From positions 39,816-103,815 of the forward strand of contig NZ_JADEWC010000009.1 of the NCBI RefSeq assembly GCF_015207825.1: a stretch of DNA of 64,000 nucleotides, in the 5' to 3' direction. Shown here piece by piece: positions 56,007-64,000 of this stretch. The stretch is from Cyanobacterium stanieri LEGE 03274. Its GTDB lineage: Bacteria; Cyanobacteriota; Cyanobacteriia; Cyanobacteriales; Cyanobacteriaceae. Within the stretch, counting starts at the first letter, position 1; the number at the start of each line of letters is the position of its first letter. A model generated the notes under the pieces. That model made no database searches and had not been told where the DNA came from. It saw only the letters and a list, made by a program, of their open reading frames with translations. The position numbers and the translations under genes are program-made.

Positions 56007-58628
56007 ATGACCGAAATTGTTACCACCAAAGCAACTAGAAATGCTCCCCACGAAGATTATCGATTGATAAATATTAAAGATTTAACACCCATGTATCATC
56101 ATTATGTGGAGGTTAAGGAACAATATCCCAATTGTCTTTTACTATATAGGGTGGGAGACTTTTTTGAGTGCTTTTTTCAAGATGCGGTAACCATTGCCCA
56201 AGAGTTAGAATTAGTTATTACCAGTAAGGATGCGGGGCAGAATGTCGGCCGAATTGCCATGACTGGAGTACCCCATCATGCGCTTGATCGTTATGCTAGA
56301 CAGTTGGTAGAAAAGGGTTATGGGGTGGTAATCTGTGATCAGGTGGAGGATGCTTCTAAGGCAACGGCGGAGAAAAGGTTAGTTAAACGGGCGATTACTA
56401 AGTTATTAACCCCTGGCACGGTGACGGATGATGAGATGTTACCCTCTCGGCAAAACAATTTTTTAGCTGCGGTGGTGGTGGCAAAAGAGCATTGGGGTTT
56501 GGCCTATGCAGATATATCTACGGGGGAGTTTTTTACTACTCAGAATAAAGATTTAACCAGTTTGGCGACGGAGTTGTTGAGGTTGCAACCTGCGGAGGTT
56601 TTATTTCCTGTGAATGCTCCTGATATTAATAGTTTATTGCGTCCGGGGCAAAAGTCGGAGCATCTGCCGGAGTTTCTTCCCGATTGTTTTTGTTATACGT
56701 TGCGATCGCAAAAAACCTTTGATATTAACGAAGCCAAACCCAAGTTATTACTAGAATTTAAATTAAAATCCCTTGAGGGGGTGGGTTGTGAACATTTACC
56801 CCTAGCCATTCGGGCGGCGGGAGGATTACTGGATTATGTGCAGGATACCCAAAAAGCGAATCAAGTACCTTTGCAACTTATTCGCACTTACAGTATTGCT
56901 GATTTTTTGATGCTGGATGCCACTTCACGGCGTAACCTCGAAATCACTTCTACGGTGCGAGATAACACTTTTCATGGTTCGTTATTGTGGGCTTTGGATA
57001 AGACTTGTACGGCGATGGGGGCAAGGGCTTTAAGACGGTGGTTATTGCAACCTTTACTCAAAAAGTCGGCTATTATTGCCCGTCAGGATACCATCGCCGA
57101 GTTAATTGATAATCTTCCTCTACGGGAAGAAATGAGGAGTTTATTTAAGAGTATTTACGATTTAGAAAGAATTACGGGCAGGGTTGGTGCTGGTACGGCA
57201 AATCCAAAGGAATTACTCAATTTAGGAGATTCTTTATTAAAATTGACCTATTTGGCGGAGTTGGCAGAGGAGGGTAAGTCACCTTATTTCCAAGCGTTGC
57301 AAAATGTGCCTTCTGAGTTGGAGGAGTTGGGTAAAAAGGTGGTGGATTCGTTGGTGGAGTCTCCCCCCCATCACGTGAAGGAAGGGGGTATTATCCGAGA
57401 TGGGGTTAATGAGCAGTTGGATGGGATGCGCCGTTTAATTGATGGGGATAAGGAATGGTTGGCTAATCTTGAGGTGACGGAAAGGGAGCGCATAGGTGTT
57501 AATAATTTAAAGGTGGGTTATAACAAAACTTTCGGTTATTACATTAGTATGCCTCGTTCTAAGGCGGAATTTGCTCCCGAAAATTATCAGCGTAAACAAA
57601 CTTTATTAAATGAGGAAAGATATATTACTGCTGAGTTAAAAGAAAAGGAAAATCGCATTTTAAATGCAAAAGATGACTTGGCAAAGTTTGAGTATCAAAT
57701 TTTTGTGGATTTACGTTCTACGGTGGCACAAAAAACTGACGAAATAAGGAAAGTTGCAAGGGCGATCGCCGCTATGGATGTCTTAAGCGGACTGGCAGAA
57801 CTATCAGTATATCAGGATTATAACCGTCCAGAAATTACGGAAGATCGTACCATCAAGATTAAAAATGGTCGTCATCCTGTGGTGGAAAAAATATTAGGTT
57901 TTGGAATGTTTGTGCCTAATTCTACTTCTTTAGGGGCAGAAAAAATACCTGATTTAATAGTATTAACTGGACCTAATGCTAGTGGGAAAAGTTGTTATTT
58001 ACGTCAGGTGGGTTTGATCCAATTAATGACCCAAATTGGTAGTTTTATTCCTGCGGAAAGTGCAAAAATAAGTATATGCGATCGCATCTTCACCCGTGTA
58101 GGGGCGGTGGATGACATTGCCACAGGGCAATCTACTTTTATGGTAGAAATGAATGAAACCGCCAACATTCTCAACCACGCTACCGATAAATCTTTGGTAT
58201 TACTGGATGAAATTGGTAGGGGTACAGCTACTTTTGACGGGTTATCCATCGCTTGGGCGGTAGCGGAATATCTCGCCATCGAAATCCAAAGCCGTACCAT
58301 TTTTGCCACCCATTACCACGAGTTGAACGAGTTGGCTTCTATTTTGGAGAATGTGGCAAACTATCAGGTGACGGTAAAAGAATTAGAAAATGAAATAATT
58401 TTCCTTCATGAAGTCAAACCTGGGGGCGCTGATAAATCCTACGGTATCGAAGCTGGGAGATTAGCAGGTTTACCAAAAGTTGTCATTAGCCGTGCGAAAC
58501 AGGTGATGACTCAAATTGAAAAACACAGTAAAATCGCTATGGGTTTGCGTAAAAATATCAAAAAGTTAACTCCTTCTAATCAAGAGAATAGAGAGGAAAT
58601 TATGACTCAACTAGACATTTTTGAGTAG
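56007..58628 (+). CDS. mutS: DNA mismatch repair protein MutS
   Basis: 873 residues, full MutS1 architecture. The N-terminal mismatch-binding domain contains [16 protein letters not shown] (F-x-E wedge), then connector, core, clamp and the ABC-type ATPase with [13 protein letters not shown] (Walker A), [14 protein letters not shown] and [17 protein letters not shown] (Walker B). The end [19 protein letters not shown] fits the C-terminal dimerisation tail. mutL is not adjacent. A family B repeat follows. Confidence 0.95.
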   Translation: MTEIVTTKATRNAPHEDYRLINIKDLTPMYHHYVEVKEQYPNCLLLYRVGDFFECFFQDAVTIAQELELVITSKDAGQNVGRIAMTGVPHHALDRYARQLVEKGYGVVICDQVEDASKATAEKRLVKRAITKLLTPGTVTDDEMLPSRQNNFLAAVVVAKEHWGLAYADISTGEFFTTQNKDLTSLATELLRLQPAEVLFPVNAPDINSLLRPGQKSEHLPEFLPDCFCYTLRSQKTFDINEAKPKLLLEFKLKSLEGVGCEHLPLAIRAAGGLLDYVQDTQKANQVPLQLIRTYSIADFLMLDATSRRNLEITSTVRDNTFHGSLLWALDKTCTAMGARALRRWLLQPLLKKSAIIARQDTIAELIDNLPLREEMRSLFKSIYDLERITGRVGAGTANPKELLNLGDSLLKLTYLAELAEEGKSPYFQALQNVPSELEELGKKVVDSLVESPPHHVKEGGIIRDGVNEQLDGMRRLIDGDKEWLANLEVTERERIGVNNLKVGYNKTFGYYISMPRSKAEFAPENYQRKQTLLNEERYITAELKEKENRILNAKDDLAKFEYQIFVDLRSTVAQKTDEIRKVARAIAAMDVLSGLAELSVYQDYNRPEITEDRTIKIKNGRHPVVEKILGFGMFVPNSTSLGAEKIPDLIVLTGPNASGKSCYLRQVGLIQLMTQIGSFIPAESAKISICDRIFTRVGAVDDIATGQSTFMVEMNETANILNHATDKSLVLLDEIGRGTATFDGLSIAWAVAEYLAIEIQSRTIFATHYHELNELASILENVANYQVTVKELENEIIFLHEVKPGGADKSYGIEAGRLAGLPKVVISRAKQVMTQIEKHSKIAMGLRKNIKKLTPSNQENREEIMTQLDIFE

Positions 58629-59098
58629 TAATATAAAGTCCGTTTGATCATTTACAAATTAGCGGTATTAATATCTTAGTTCAATTTATTGAACGACAAA
58701 TTGTTAGCCTTGTAATTCATTGCAAGGCGAGGGATGATATATTTTCTAAATCGGATTTGGTATAACCAATCTAGCTATAATTTTTAATTATTCATAGAGA
58801 GAAAATTTTATTTTTGCTTATTTATATGAAATACTTAAATGTTTGCAACAAATAAAGCCTCTAAAATGACATACCAGTCGAGTTATATTTATAGCAATTT
58901 TTTTTAGATTTCATATTATATTTGCTTTTTATGTCTTCCCCTATCTCATTTCTATCTCTATTGAATCTAAAATCGGTTACTAGAATAGAATTTTAAAAAT
59001 GTACTTTCTGCATCTAAGTAATGAAATAAATTCTAGTATGTCGGTATAATAAGAGTATCATGGCATTATTACCGTAAAAATCTACAAAAAAGCTAATA
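58629..59098. other. Intergenic region after mutS with family B repeat
   Basis: 470 bases. The first 130 hold family B copy 3. The remainder is AT-rich and without coding potential that I can defend. It should contain the DUF2237 promoter. Between 58750 and 58765 is AAATCGGATTTGGTAT, which also occurs inverted at 40860-40875. Confidence 0.6.
58634..58760 (+). repeat. Family B double-hairpin repeat (copy 3)
   Basis: Hairpins TTCAAT-TT-ATTGAA (58680-58693) and GCCTTGTAAT-TC-ATTGCAAGGC (58707-58728). Relative to copy 1 the second stem has compensatory changes (CCGTG/CACGG to CCTTG/CAAGG), showing that pairing is kept. The upstream ATTTACAAATTAGC also matches copy 1. Confidence 0.7.
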
Positions 59099-59461
59099 AT
59101 GACAAAATCTAAAAATGTACTGGGAAAAACCCTAGAAATTTGCTGTCAATCCCCCCTCACAGGTTTTTATCGTAATGGTTGTTGTGATACAGGGGCTGAA
59201 GATTTTGGTTTACACACAGTTTGCGCCCAAGTAACTGCAGAATTTTTAGAATATAGTAAAAATCAAGGCAATGACTTAATAACCCCCATGCCCATGTATA
59301 ACTTTCCCGGTTTAAAACCAGGAGATAAATGGTGTTTATGTGTATCCCGATGGCAAGAAGCCCTAGAAGCGGGGGTTGCACCACCAATTATTTTAGATTC
59401 TACCCATGAAAAAACTTTAAAATTTGTTCCCTTAGAAGTGTTACAAGAACATTCTATTTAA
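59099..59461 (+). CDS. DUF2237 family protein
   Basis: 120 residues, near-complete match to DUF2237 pattern: N-x-x-G-x-x-L-x-x-C opening (LGKTLEICCQSPLTGFYRNG), CCDTGAEDFGLHTVCA and a closing GDKWCLCVSRWQEALEAGVAPP. Six-plus cysteines may bind a metal. Function unknown. Gene lies 42 bases before moaA and could be co-transcribed, but an intervening hairpin argues for separate control. Confidence 0.85.
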   Translation: MTKSKNVLGKTLEICCQSPLTGFYRNGCCDTGAEDFGLHTVCAQVTAEFLEYSKNQGNDLITPMPMYNFPGLKPGDKWCLCVSRWQEALEAGVAPPIILDSTHEKTLKFVPLEVLQEHSI

Positions 59462-59466
59462 TTTTC

Positions 59467-59494
59467 AGAGAAAGTTTGTTTTCTCTCCTTTTTT
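59467..59494 (+). terminator. Terminator hairpin between the DUF2237 gene and moaA
   Basis: Stem AGAGAAA / TTTCTCT with a 6-nt loop, then CCTTTTTT. Ten bases before the moaA start. Confidence 0.6.
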
Positions 59495-59503
59495 AATTAA
59501 TTT

Positions 59504-60490
59504 ATGAATACCATTGATTACCTGAGAATTAGTTTAATTGATAAGTGCAATTTTCGCTGTCAATATTGTATGCCAGAAGATCAGGAATTAAATTATCTTT
59601 TACAACAGGATTTTTTGACAAAAGAGGAGTTATTAACTTTAGTAAAAAAGGTATTTATTCCTCTCGGTTTTACTAAATTTAGACTAACGGGGGGAGAGCC
59701 TTTATTACGTCCTGATTTGGTGGATATTATTCAAGAAATTAACTCTTTTCCTGCCACGAAGGATATATCTTTAACTACCAATGGATATTTATTAGCCCAT
59801 CAGGCTCAATCTTTATATAATGCAGGATTAAAAAGAATTAATATCAGTTTAGATTCTCTTGATGAGACTACTTTTGATCAAATTATTGGTAATCATGGAA
59901 AAAGTCGATGGCAACAAACCTGGTTAGGTATTCAGAAAGCCTATGAAGTGGGTTTTAATCCTTTAAAATTAAATGTGGTGATAATTCCTGGCATAAATGA
60001 TCATGAAATTTTAGATTTAGCCCAGTTAACAATCTACAAAAATTGGCACGTCAGATTTATTGAATTTATGCCCATTGGCAATGGTGAATTATTTAATCAA
60101 AAAGCATGGATTCCTTCGGCGGAAATTAGACAAAAAATTAGAGAAAGATGGGGTTTGGAGGAGAGTAATATTAAGGGTAATGGGCCAGCGGATGTGTTTA
60201 AAATTCCCCATGGAAAGGGTACTCTTGGCTTTATTTCTCAGATGTCGGAATGTTTTTGCGATCGCTGTAATCGGGTAAGATTATCTGCTGATGGTTGGTT
60301 ACGTCCTTGTTTACTCAATGAGACAGGGCAATTAAATTTAAAAGAGGCTTTAAGGGAGAAAGAAAGTATTGATTTGATTAAAAAAAAGGTGCAAGATTTA
60401 CTATTATTAAAACCTGAAATTAATTTTAAAGAAAGATATTCTGGGGTTAAGGGTAGTTACGATCGCACCATGTCACAAATCGGGGGCTAA
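59504..60490 (+). CDS. moaA: GTP 3',8-cyclase MoaA
   Basis: A 328-residue radical SAM enzyme for the first step of molybdenum cofactor synthesis. N-terminal cluster C15-x3-C19-x2-C22 ([15 protein letters not shown]), C-terminal second cluster in [22 protein letters not shown], and the required C-terminal GG. In cyanobacteria molybdopterin serves nitrate reductase. Other moa genes are not here. Its 3' end faces the mlaD-like gene with four bases between stops. Confidence 0.95.
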   Translation: MNTIDYLRISLIDKCNFRCQYCMPEDQELNYLLQQDFLTKEELLTLVKKVFIPLGFTKFRLTGGEPLLRPDLVDIIQEINSFPATKDISLTTNGYLLAHQAQSLYNAGLKRINISLDSLDETTFDQIIGNHGKSRWQQTWLGIQKAYEVGFNPLKLNVVIIPGINDHEILDLAQLTIYKNWHVRFIEFMPIGNGELFNQKAWIPSAEIRQKIRERWGLEESNIKGNGPADVFKIPHGKGTLGFISQMSECFCDRCNRVRLSADGWLRPCLLNETGQLNLKEALREKESIDLIKKKVQDLLLLKPEINFKERYSGVKGSYDRTMSQIGG

Positions 60491-60494
60491 AGGA

Positions 60495-61841
60495 CTAATT
60501 ACCTTTGTCCTCTACATTTTTAATATTGAGTATATTATTAAAAGACTCATTGGTATTAGAAGAAATCTCCTTGGGTAGTCTATGATTAGTGAAGGTTAAG
60601 TCAGAATTTTGAGTTTGTAAAGAATGTAATTCTTCCATGCGATGAAGCAGTTGGGCTAGTTGAATTTGTTGTTCTAAAACATCGCTATAGGATACAAGAT
60701 TACTTAAGCCATCGATGAGCAAACGCATATTTTGCCGAAATTGAGGATCTCCCGTTAATTCGTCAATGTCAGAGGTAATTTTGGCGGTGTTAGCAAAGGT
60801 TACCCTTGCAGAATCAAGGGTTTGTTGCAGTGCCACAAGATTGGTGGGGTTATTTAATTCTTGGGAAAGGGCAGTTAAATTGCTGGTAACTTCTTCTAGG
60901 TTAGCGATAGTCTTTTCAATGTCTGCACCGAATTTTGGTACATCAATACTGTCAACGGTTTGATCGACTTTAGTAACCACTCGATTAGTATTTCTGATCA
61001 GGGTGGCGACTTCTTGGCTGGTGTCGGCGAGGGTAGTAATGGTTTGATTAAGGTTAGCCCGATTACTGTTAATAAGTTGATTGGTATTTTGGGCAAGTTG
61101 ATTTATTTCTCGACTGGTTTGGCTGAAATCATCAGCTAATCGATTAATTTGGGTGGTGGCGCTGGTGGCGGCGTTGTTAAAAGATTCTGAGGTTGTCATA
61201 ATACTATCAGCCACGGAAGAAAGTTTATTGATGTCGTCCCCTGCATTTTCCGTAAAACTTGATAACTCGCTACTAAGTTGGGCTACATTTTCCGAGGCGA
61301 TCGCAATGTTAACAATAGCATCATTAAGCTGATCTATAAAAACAGGGTTAGAAAATACCGTACTAAGCCTTGTCATATTGGCAATTAAATCACCGCTATA
61401 CTCCCCTGGGATAGAATCTCCACTGCAAAGGAGTTGTTGTTGCTGCTGACATTCCGGGCTAGTGGGGTTAATTTCTAAGGCAGCCTCGCTAAGTTGCTCT
61501 TGAGGTTCGATGGTAACAATAACTTCCCCTAGTAAACCCGATTGGGTGGTTTGGGCGATGACATTTTTCGGTATTCTCAAATCTTGATCTACTTTGGTAA
61601 TGACTTCTACCCCTTGATTACTAGGGGTAATAGATTCAATGGTACCAACTTCTACTCCTCGGAATAAAACCCTACCTCCTTCCCTCAAACCTCCAGCATT
61701 GTCAAATTGTAATTTAACCTCGTATTTTTGTTCACGAAATTGAGTACCTCTGAGGAAAAAAATGACACCACCAAATAAAATAAATCCTAAAATGATAAAT
61801 AAACCTAAAGAACCTTCCCTCGTTAACCTCGAACCTGCCAT
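60495..61841 (-). CDS. MlaD/MCE-family lipid-transport protein
   Basis: 448 residues. One N-terminal transmembrane helix (LGLFIILGFILFGGVIFF), then the MCE domain (KLQFDNAGGLREGGRVLFRGVEVGTIESI). A long helical region follows (about 150-440) made of repeated coiled-coil and VADSIM/TNQLINSN segments. It forms the periplasmic lipid-binding part of a Mla/TGD-like ABC importer. The ATPase gene lies 15 bases upstream on the same strand, with no permease gene adjacent. Confidence 0.87.
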   Translation of the reverse strand: MAGSRLTREGSLGLFIILGFILFGGVIFFLRGTQFREQKYEVKLQFDNAGGLREGGRVLFRGVEVGTIESITPSNQGVEVITKVDQDLRIPKNVIAQTTQSGLLGEVIVTIEPQEQLSEAALEINPTSPECQQQQQLLCSGDSIPGEYSGDLIANMTRLSTVFSNPVFIDQLNDAIVNIAIASENVAQLSSELSSFTENAGDDINKLSSVADSIMTTSESFNNAATSATTQINRLADDFSQTSREINQLAQNTNQLINSNRANLNQTITTLADTSQEVATLIRNTNRVVTKVDQTVDSIDVPKFGADIEKTIANLEEVTSNLTALSQELNNPTNLVALQQTLDSARVTFANTAKITSDIDELTGDPQFRQNMRLLIDGLSNLVSYSDVLEQQIQLAQLLHRMEELHSLQTQNSDLTFTNHRLPKEISSNTNESFNNILNIKNVEDKGN

Positions 61842-61856
61842 TTTAATCTAACCTCA

Positions 61857-62642
61857 TTAAACTACTTGAATTGGACCTTCTCTTTTTGCGCTGAAAAATT
61901 GTTTGACTAATTCATTGTCAGTAGTATCAATTTCCCTAACTTTGCCTTGCCATTTAACTTTACCATTATACAAGAATACGAGGCGATCGCCCGTTCTCCT
62001 AATGGTACTATTCTGGTGACTGACCATAACATAGGTTTTACAAGCCTCACTAGAAGCCCTTAAATCGGTGACTAAGTCTTCAATTACCGTTGAGGCGATG
62101 GGATCTAAACCGGCAGTAGGCTCATCATATAATATAACTTCGGGACACTGTAAAGGATTATCTGGATTAAATGTAACGGCCCTGGCAAAACTAACCCGTT
62201 TGCGCATACCCCCCGAAAGTTCGGCCGGATATAAATCCCCTTTCCCCGGTAGCCCTACCATTTCCAAACTTTGCTCGACAATATCTTTTATTTTCTTCTT
62301 TGATAAATGGGAATGTTGATAAAGAAAAAATCCGACATTTTCCCTCACCGTTAAAGAATCAAATAGGGCGGCCTGTTGGAATACCATACTAATGGCCATA
62401 GAATTATCATGATCATCAATTAATCCTTCTCTTTTTTCTCCATGGACAAATATTTCTCCTTCATCGGGTGCCATTAATCCTGCAATAATTCTTAAAACCG
62501 TAGATTTTCCAGTACCGCTAGGCCCAATAATAACCAACGCATCACTTTGGTAAATATCAAGATCAATTCCATCTAAAATGACATTTTTACCGAAAGATTT
62601 TTTGATTCCTCGTAGTTTAATAATAGGTTCTTTATCTGTCAT
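61857..62642 (-). CDS. ABC transporter ATP-binding protein (MlaF/TGD3-like)
   Basis: 261 residues. Walker A GPSGTGKST, Q-loop FQQAALFDSLTV, signature LSGGMRKRVSFARA and Walker B VILYDEPTAGLDP are all intact, with H-loop VSHQ. The LSGGMRKR form and co-location with an MCE protein point to lipid transport between membranes, as for Mla in Escherichia coli and TGD in chloroplasts. It is the first gene of a two-gene unit. Confidence 0.88.
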   Translation of the reverse strand: MTDKEPIIKLRGIKKSFGKNVILDGIDLDIYQSDALVIIGPSGTGKSTVLRIIAGLMAPDEGEIFVHGEKREGLIDDHDNSMAISMVFQQAALFDSLTVRENVGFFLYQHSHLSKKKIKDIVEQSLEMVGLPGKGDLYPAELSGGMRKRVSFARAVTFNPDNPLQCPEVILYDEPTAGLDPIASTVIEDLVTDLRASSEACKTYVMVSHQNSTIRRTGDRLVFLYNGKVKWQGKVREIDTTDNELVKQFFSAKREGPIQVV

Positions 62643-62683
62643 AAGGATTGGAATGATAGAAGAATGGAGAGGATAACTTTCAT

Positions 62684-62714
62684 TGTCCGTTGTCCATTGT
62701 TAATTGTCAATTGC
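62684..62714. repeat. Heptamer array (CATTGTC-type units)
   Basis: Units CATTGTC, CGTTGTC, CATTGTT, AATTGTC, AATTGCT upstream of the ABC gene. The array overlaps the last two codons region of the lipoprotein gene. Confidence 0.6.
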
Positions 62715-63120
62715 TCTGACATTCAGTTTCAATTCTGCCATATATTTCTTTCCATGCGTTAACTTCTTCTTGGTTTTTGGAGTCAATGGATTTTACTTGC
62801 CCCCTACTGCTATAAAATTCTTCGTTAGTTCTTCTGGTGATGTCGGAAGGGCTACAATTGGCGATGGGATTAAAGGGTATTCCCCCATCAGGGTCATTCA
62901 CAACATTACTGGTATTATGGTTGTTGGGGCTAGAAGTATTGATGTTAGGGTTATTATTACTTTCTGAATTATTGTTAGAGTTTTCGCTAGTTTCTTCTTG
63001 TTTATCGTAATCTGATCTAATATCGGCATTAATTCTTAAGTTTAAACCATCGAGGGTGGCGCGATCGCACCCTACTAAAGTAAAACTAAGCACAAATAAA
63101 ATTAAGATAGTTTTTTTCAT
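62707..63120 (-). CDS. Small lipoprotein of unknown function
   Basis: 137 residues from ATG 63120 (MKKTILILFVLSFTLVGC). The lipobox LVGC at residues 15-18 predicts lipidation and export. The mature part has an Asn/Ser-rich linker (about 45-75), then a C-terminal segment with Cys (NCSPSD and ETEC). No family recognised. An upstream in-frame start adds a non-signal leader and is rejected. The stop lies at a heptamer array. Confidence 0.65.
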   Translation of the reverse strand: MKKTILILFVLSFTLVGCDRATLDGLNLRINADIRSDYDKQEETSENSNNNSESNNNPNINTSSPNNHNTSNVVNDPDGGIPFNPIANCSPSDITRRTNEEFYSSRGQVKSIDSKNQEEVNAWKEIYGRIETECQSN

Positions 63121-63229
63121 AAATAACAATGACTCAGCTTTAAAGTGTATAGGTAACAACAAATAATATTAGCATTTTATTTTTTTGTTTGAGCTAAGGT
63201 GCGCTGTACACAAATAGTGAAAACATCCT

Positions 63230-63255
63230 CAATAAAGGAGAGTGCTTTTTAGTTA
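63230..63255 (-). repeat. Decayed copy of the psbA 3' terminator sequence, left of the Uma2 gene
   Basis: A 26-bp stretch identical at 25 positions to 63892-63917 at the psbA end. Extra upstream similarity (AAAxCAxCCT) extends this to about 37 bp, although the hairpin stem is no longer intact. The two copies are direct repeats flanking the Uma2 gene. Confidence 0.65.
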
Positions 63256-63831
63256 AAAAATTTCAGTTAAATCTAAAATAAAATCAGGCAAAACGTTTTC
63301 TCCTGAGAGGTTTTGAGGATTACTTAAAATTTCCTTTTCTTTTCCTCGACGATATATTTCAACTTCTTTTTTGTCTGGGTTAATTAACCAGCCCAATTTA
63401 ACTCCACTTTCCATGTATTCTGCCATTTTTTCTTGGAGCATTTTCAGGGAGTCGGTATTACTCATTAATTCTAGTACGAAATCAGGGGCGATGGGTGGAA
63501 ATTTAATCTTTTCTTCTTCGGTTAACTTATCCCATCTTTCTTTCTTGATATATGCCACATCAGGGGAGCGATTACTACCCATGGGTAATCGAAAACAGGT
63601 TGAGGAATCGAAGATATATCCTAGTTTTTTTTGACGATTCCAGATGACAAAATCCGCATTCAATTCGGCATTTTTTTTGCCAGTTTCTCCTCCAGTGGGC
63701 GACATAATGATTAATTCTCCCTTTCTATTTCTCTCCAACACTAATTCTGGGTTATTAGTACACAATTGATAAAACTGTTTATCTGTAATGGTAAAGATAG
63801 AATCAAAGTTAATGGTATAGGCATTCATCAT
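63253..63831 (-). CDS. Uma2-family (DUF820) endonuclease-like protein
   Basis: 192 residues from ATG 63831, with GGAG 6 bases upstream. Restriction-endonuclease-like fold members of this family show PDVAYIKKERW and P-P-I-A-P-D-F-V-L-E-L-M-S (catalytic D/E region), both present, and a C-terminal R-R-G-K-E-K-E segment. Such genes are amplified in cyanobacteria; cellular role unknown. It lies between two direct repeats of the psbA 3' region, suggesting that it was inserted there. Confidence 0.82.
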   Translation of the reverse strand: MMNAYTINFDSIFTITDKQFYQLCTNNPELVLERNRKGELIIMSPTGGETGKKNAELNADFVIWNRQKKLGYIFDSSTCFRLPMGSNRSPDVAYIKKERWDKLTEEEKIKFPPIAPDFVLELMSNTDSLKMLQEKMAEYMESGVKLGWLINPDKKEVEIYRRGKEKEILSNPQNLSGENVLPDFILDLTEIF

Positions 63832-63875
63832 CACTTACTCCGGTTTCCCCATATTAAGCTAATTTTAACACGCAC

Positions 63876-63912
63876 ACCAAAAAGCACCCCCCAATAAAGG
63901 AGAGTGCTTTCT
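63876..63912 (-). terminator. Rho-independent terminator of psbA
   Basis: Minus strand: arms AAAGCACTCTCC and GGGGGGTGCTTT (perfect with two G-U pairs) around loop TTTATT, followed by TTTT. Placed about 40 bases after the psbA stop. Confidence 0.75.
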
Positions 63913-63951
63913 AGTTATTATTTAGTTGTTAAACTCAATTCCAAGTAGAAA

Positions 63952-64000
63952 TTAACCGTTGATTACAGGAGCAGAAACTGCTTCAGCAGAGGCTAAGTCT
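63952..64000 (-). CDS. psbA: Photosystem II D1 protein, C-terminal end (partial; runs off the window)
   Basis: The window cuts the gene. The 15 C-terminal residues are DLASAEAVSAPVING, matching the D1 precursor end, where the mature protein stops after DLA (Ala344) and CtpA removes the following extension. The extension here is 12 residues, shorter than the roughly 16 usual in Synechocystis. The rest lies beyond 64000. Confidence 0.88.
   Translation of the reverse strand, partial: DLASAEAVSAPVING

Overview
The window is cyanobacterial chromosome. The evidence is a dnaE gene ending in the N-half of the split DnaE intein, the HIP1 octamer (GCGATCGC) scattered throughout, a heme oxygenase for bilins, an A-type flavodiiron protein with the cyanobacterial flavin-reductase tail, a one-helix Hli protein, an FtsH3/FtsH1-type protease, a tmRNA with a cyanobacterial tag, and the 3' end of psbA at the right edge. 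AT-rich intergenic DNA and overall gene content suggest a unicellular low-GC lineage (Cyanobacterium/Geminocystis-like); this is an inference, not a species call.

Layout. 0-12.4 kb: aldo/keto reductase, DUF4278 protein, ftsW, a membrane coiled-coil protein, tsaB, an exported protein, then on the minus strand ruvA, ispF, dnaE-N, a DUF3352 protein and a ProA-like dehydrogenase that lacks the catalytic cysteine. 12.4-24 kb: narM-like gene, lipase, cofG, a C5 DNA methyltransferase, flavodiiron protein, GIY-YIG protein, Ser/Thr kinase, a 56-residue hli gene, nth and ftsH. 24.1-30 kb: tmRNA, GH57 enzyme, heme oxygenase, second aldo/keto reductase and a GNAT enzyme. 30.3-35 kb: a very AT-rich cell-surface glycosylation cassette (GT-C-like membrane protein, GT2, GtrA, FkbM). 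34.9-41 kb: a candidate structured RNA followed by rimP-nusA-rnpM(ylxR)-infB and a small zinc-ribbon gene. 41-45 kb: phosphatase, peroxiredoxin, queC, and amt with an NtcA box.

45.2-50.4 kb holds the most interesting block: a pentapeptide-repeat gene followed by seven genes matching the order of the Synechocystis slr0144-slr0152 'Pap' operon (photosystem II assembly proficiency). They are V4R protein, motif-repeat protein, phycobiliprotein-fold protein, second V4R protein, 2Fe-2S ferredoxin, second phycobiliprotein-fold protein and TPR protein. The ferredoxin slr0150 and kinase slr0152 positions are absent. One phycobiliprotein-like protein keeps a cysteine at the bilin-binding position.

50.5-64 kb: PPTase, atpC and atpB with a hairpin between them, rRNA methyltransferase, MEKHLA protein, acyltransferase, mutS, DUF2237 protein, moaA, an Mla-like lipid transport pair, a lipoprotein, a Uma2 protein and partial psbA.

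Non-coding space is rich in miniature repeats. Family A is about 120-136 bp with terminal inverted repeats, an 8-bp target duplication and a heptamer-array core. Family B has two hairpins with compensatory changes. Family C is about 120 bp with inverted ends. Free heptamer arrays also occur. I saw no transposase gene, CRISPR array, rRNA or tRNA.
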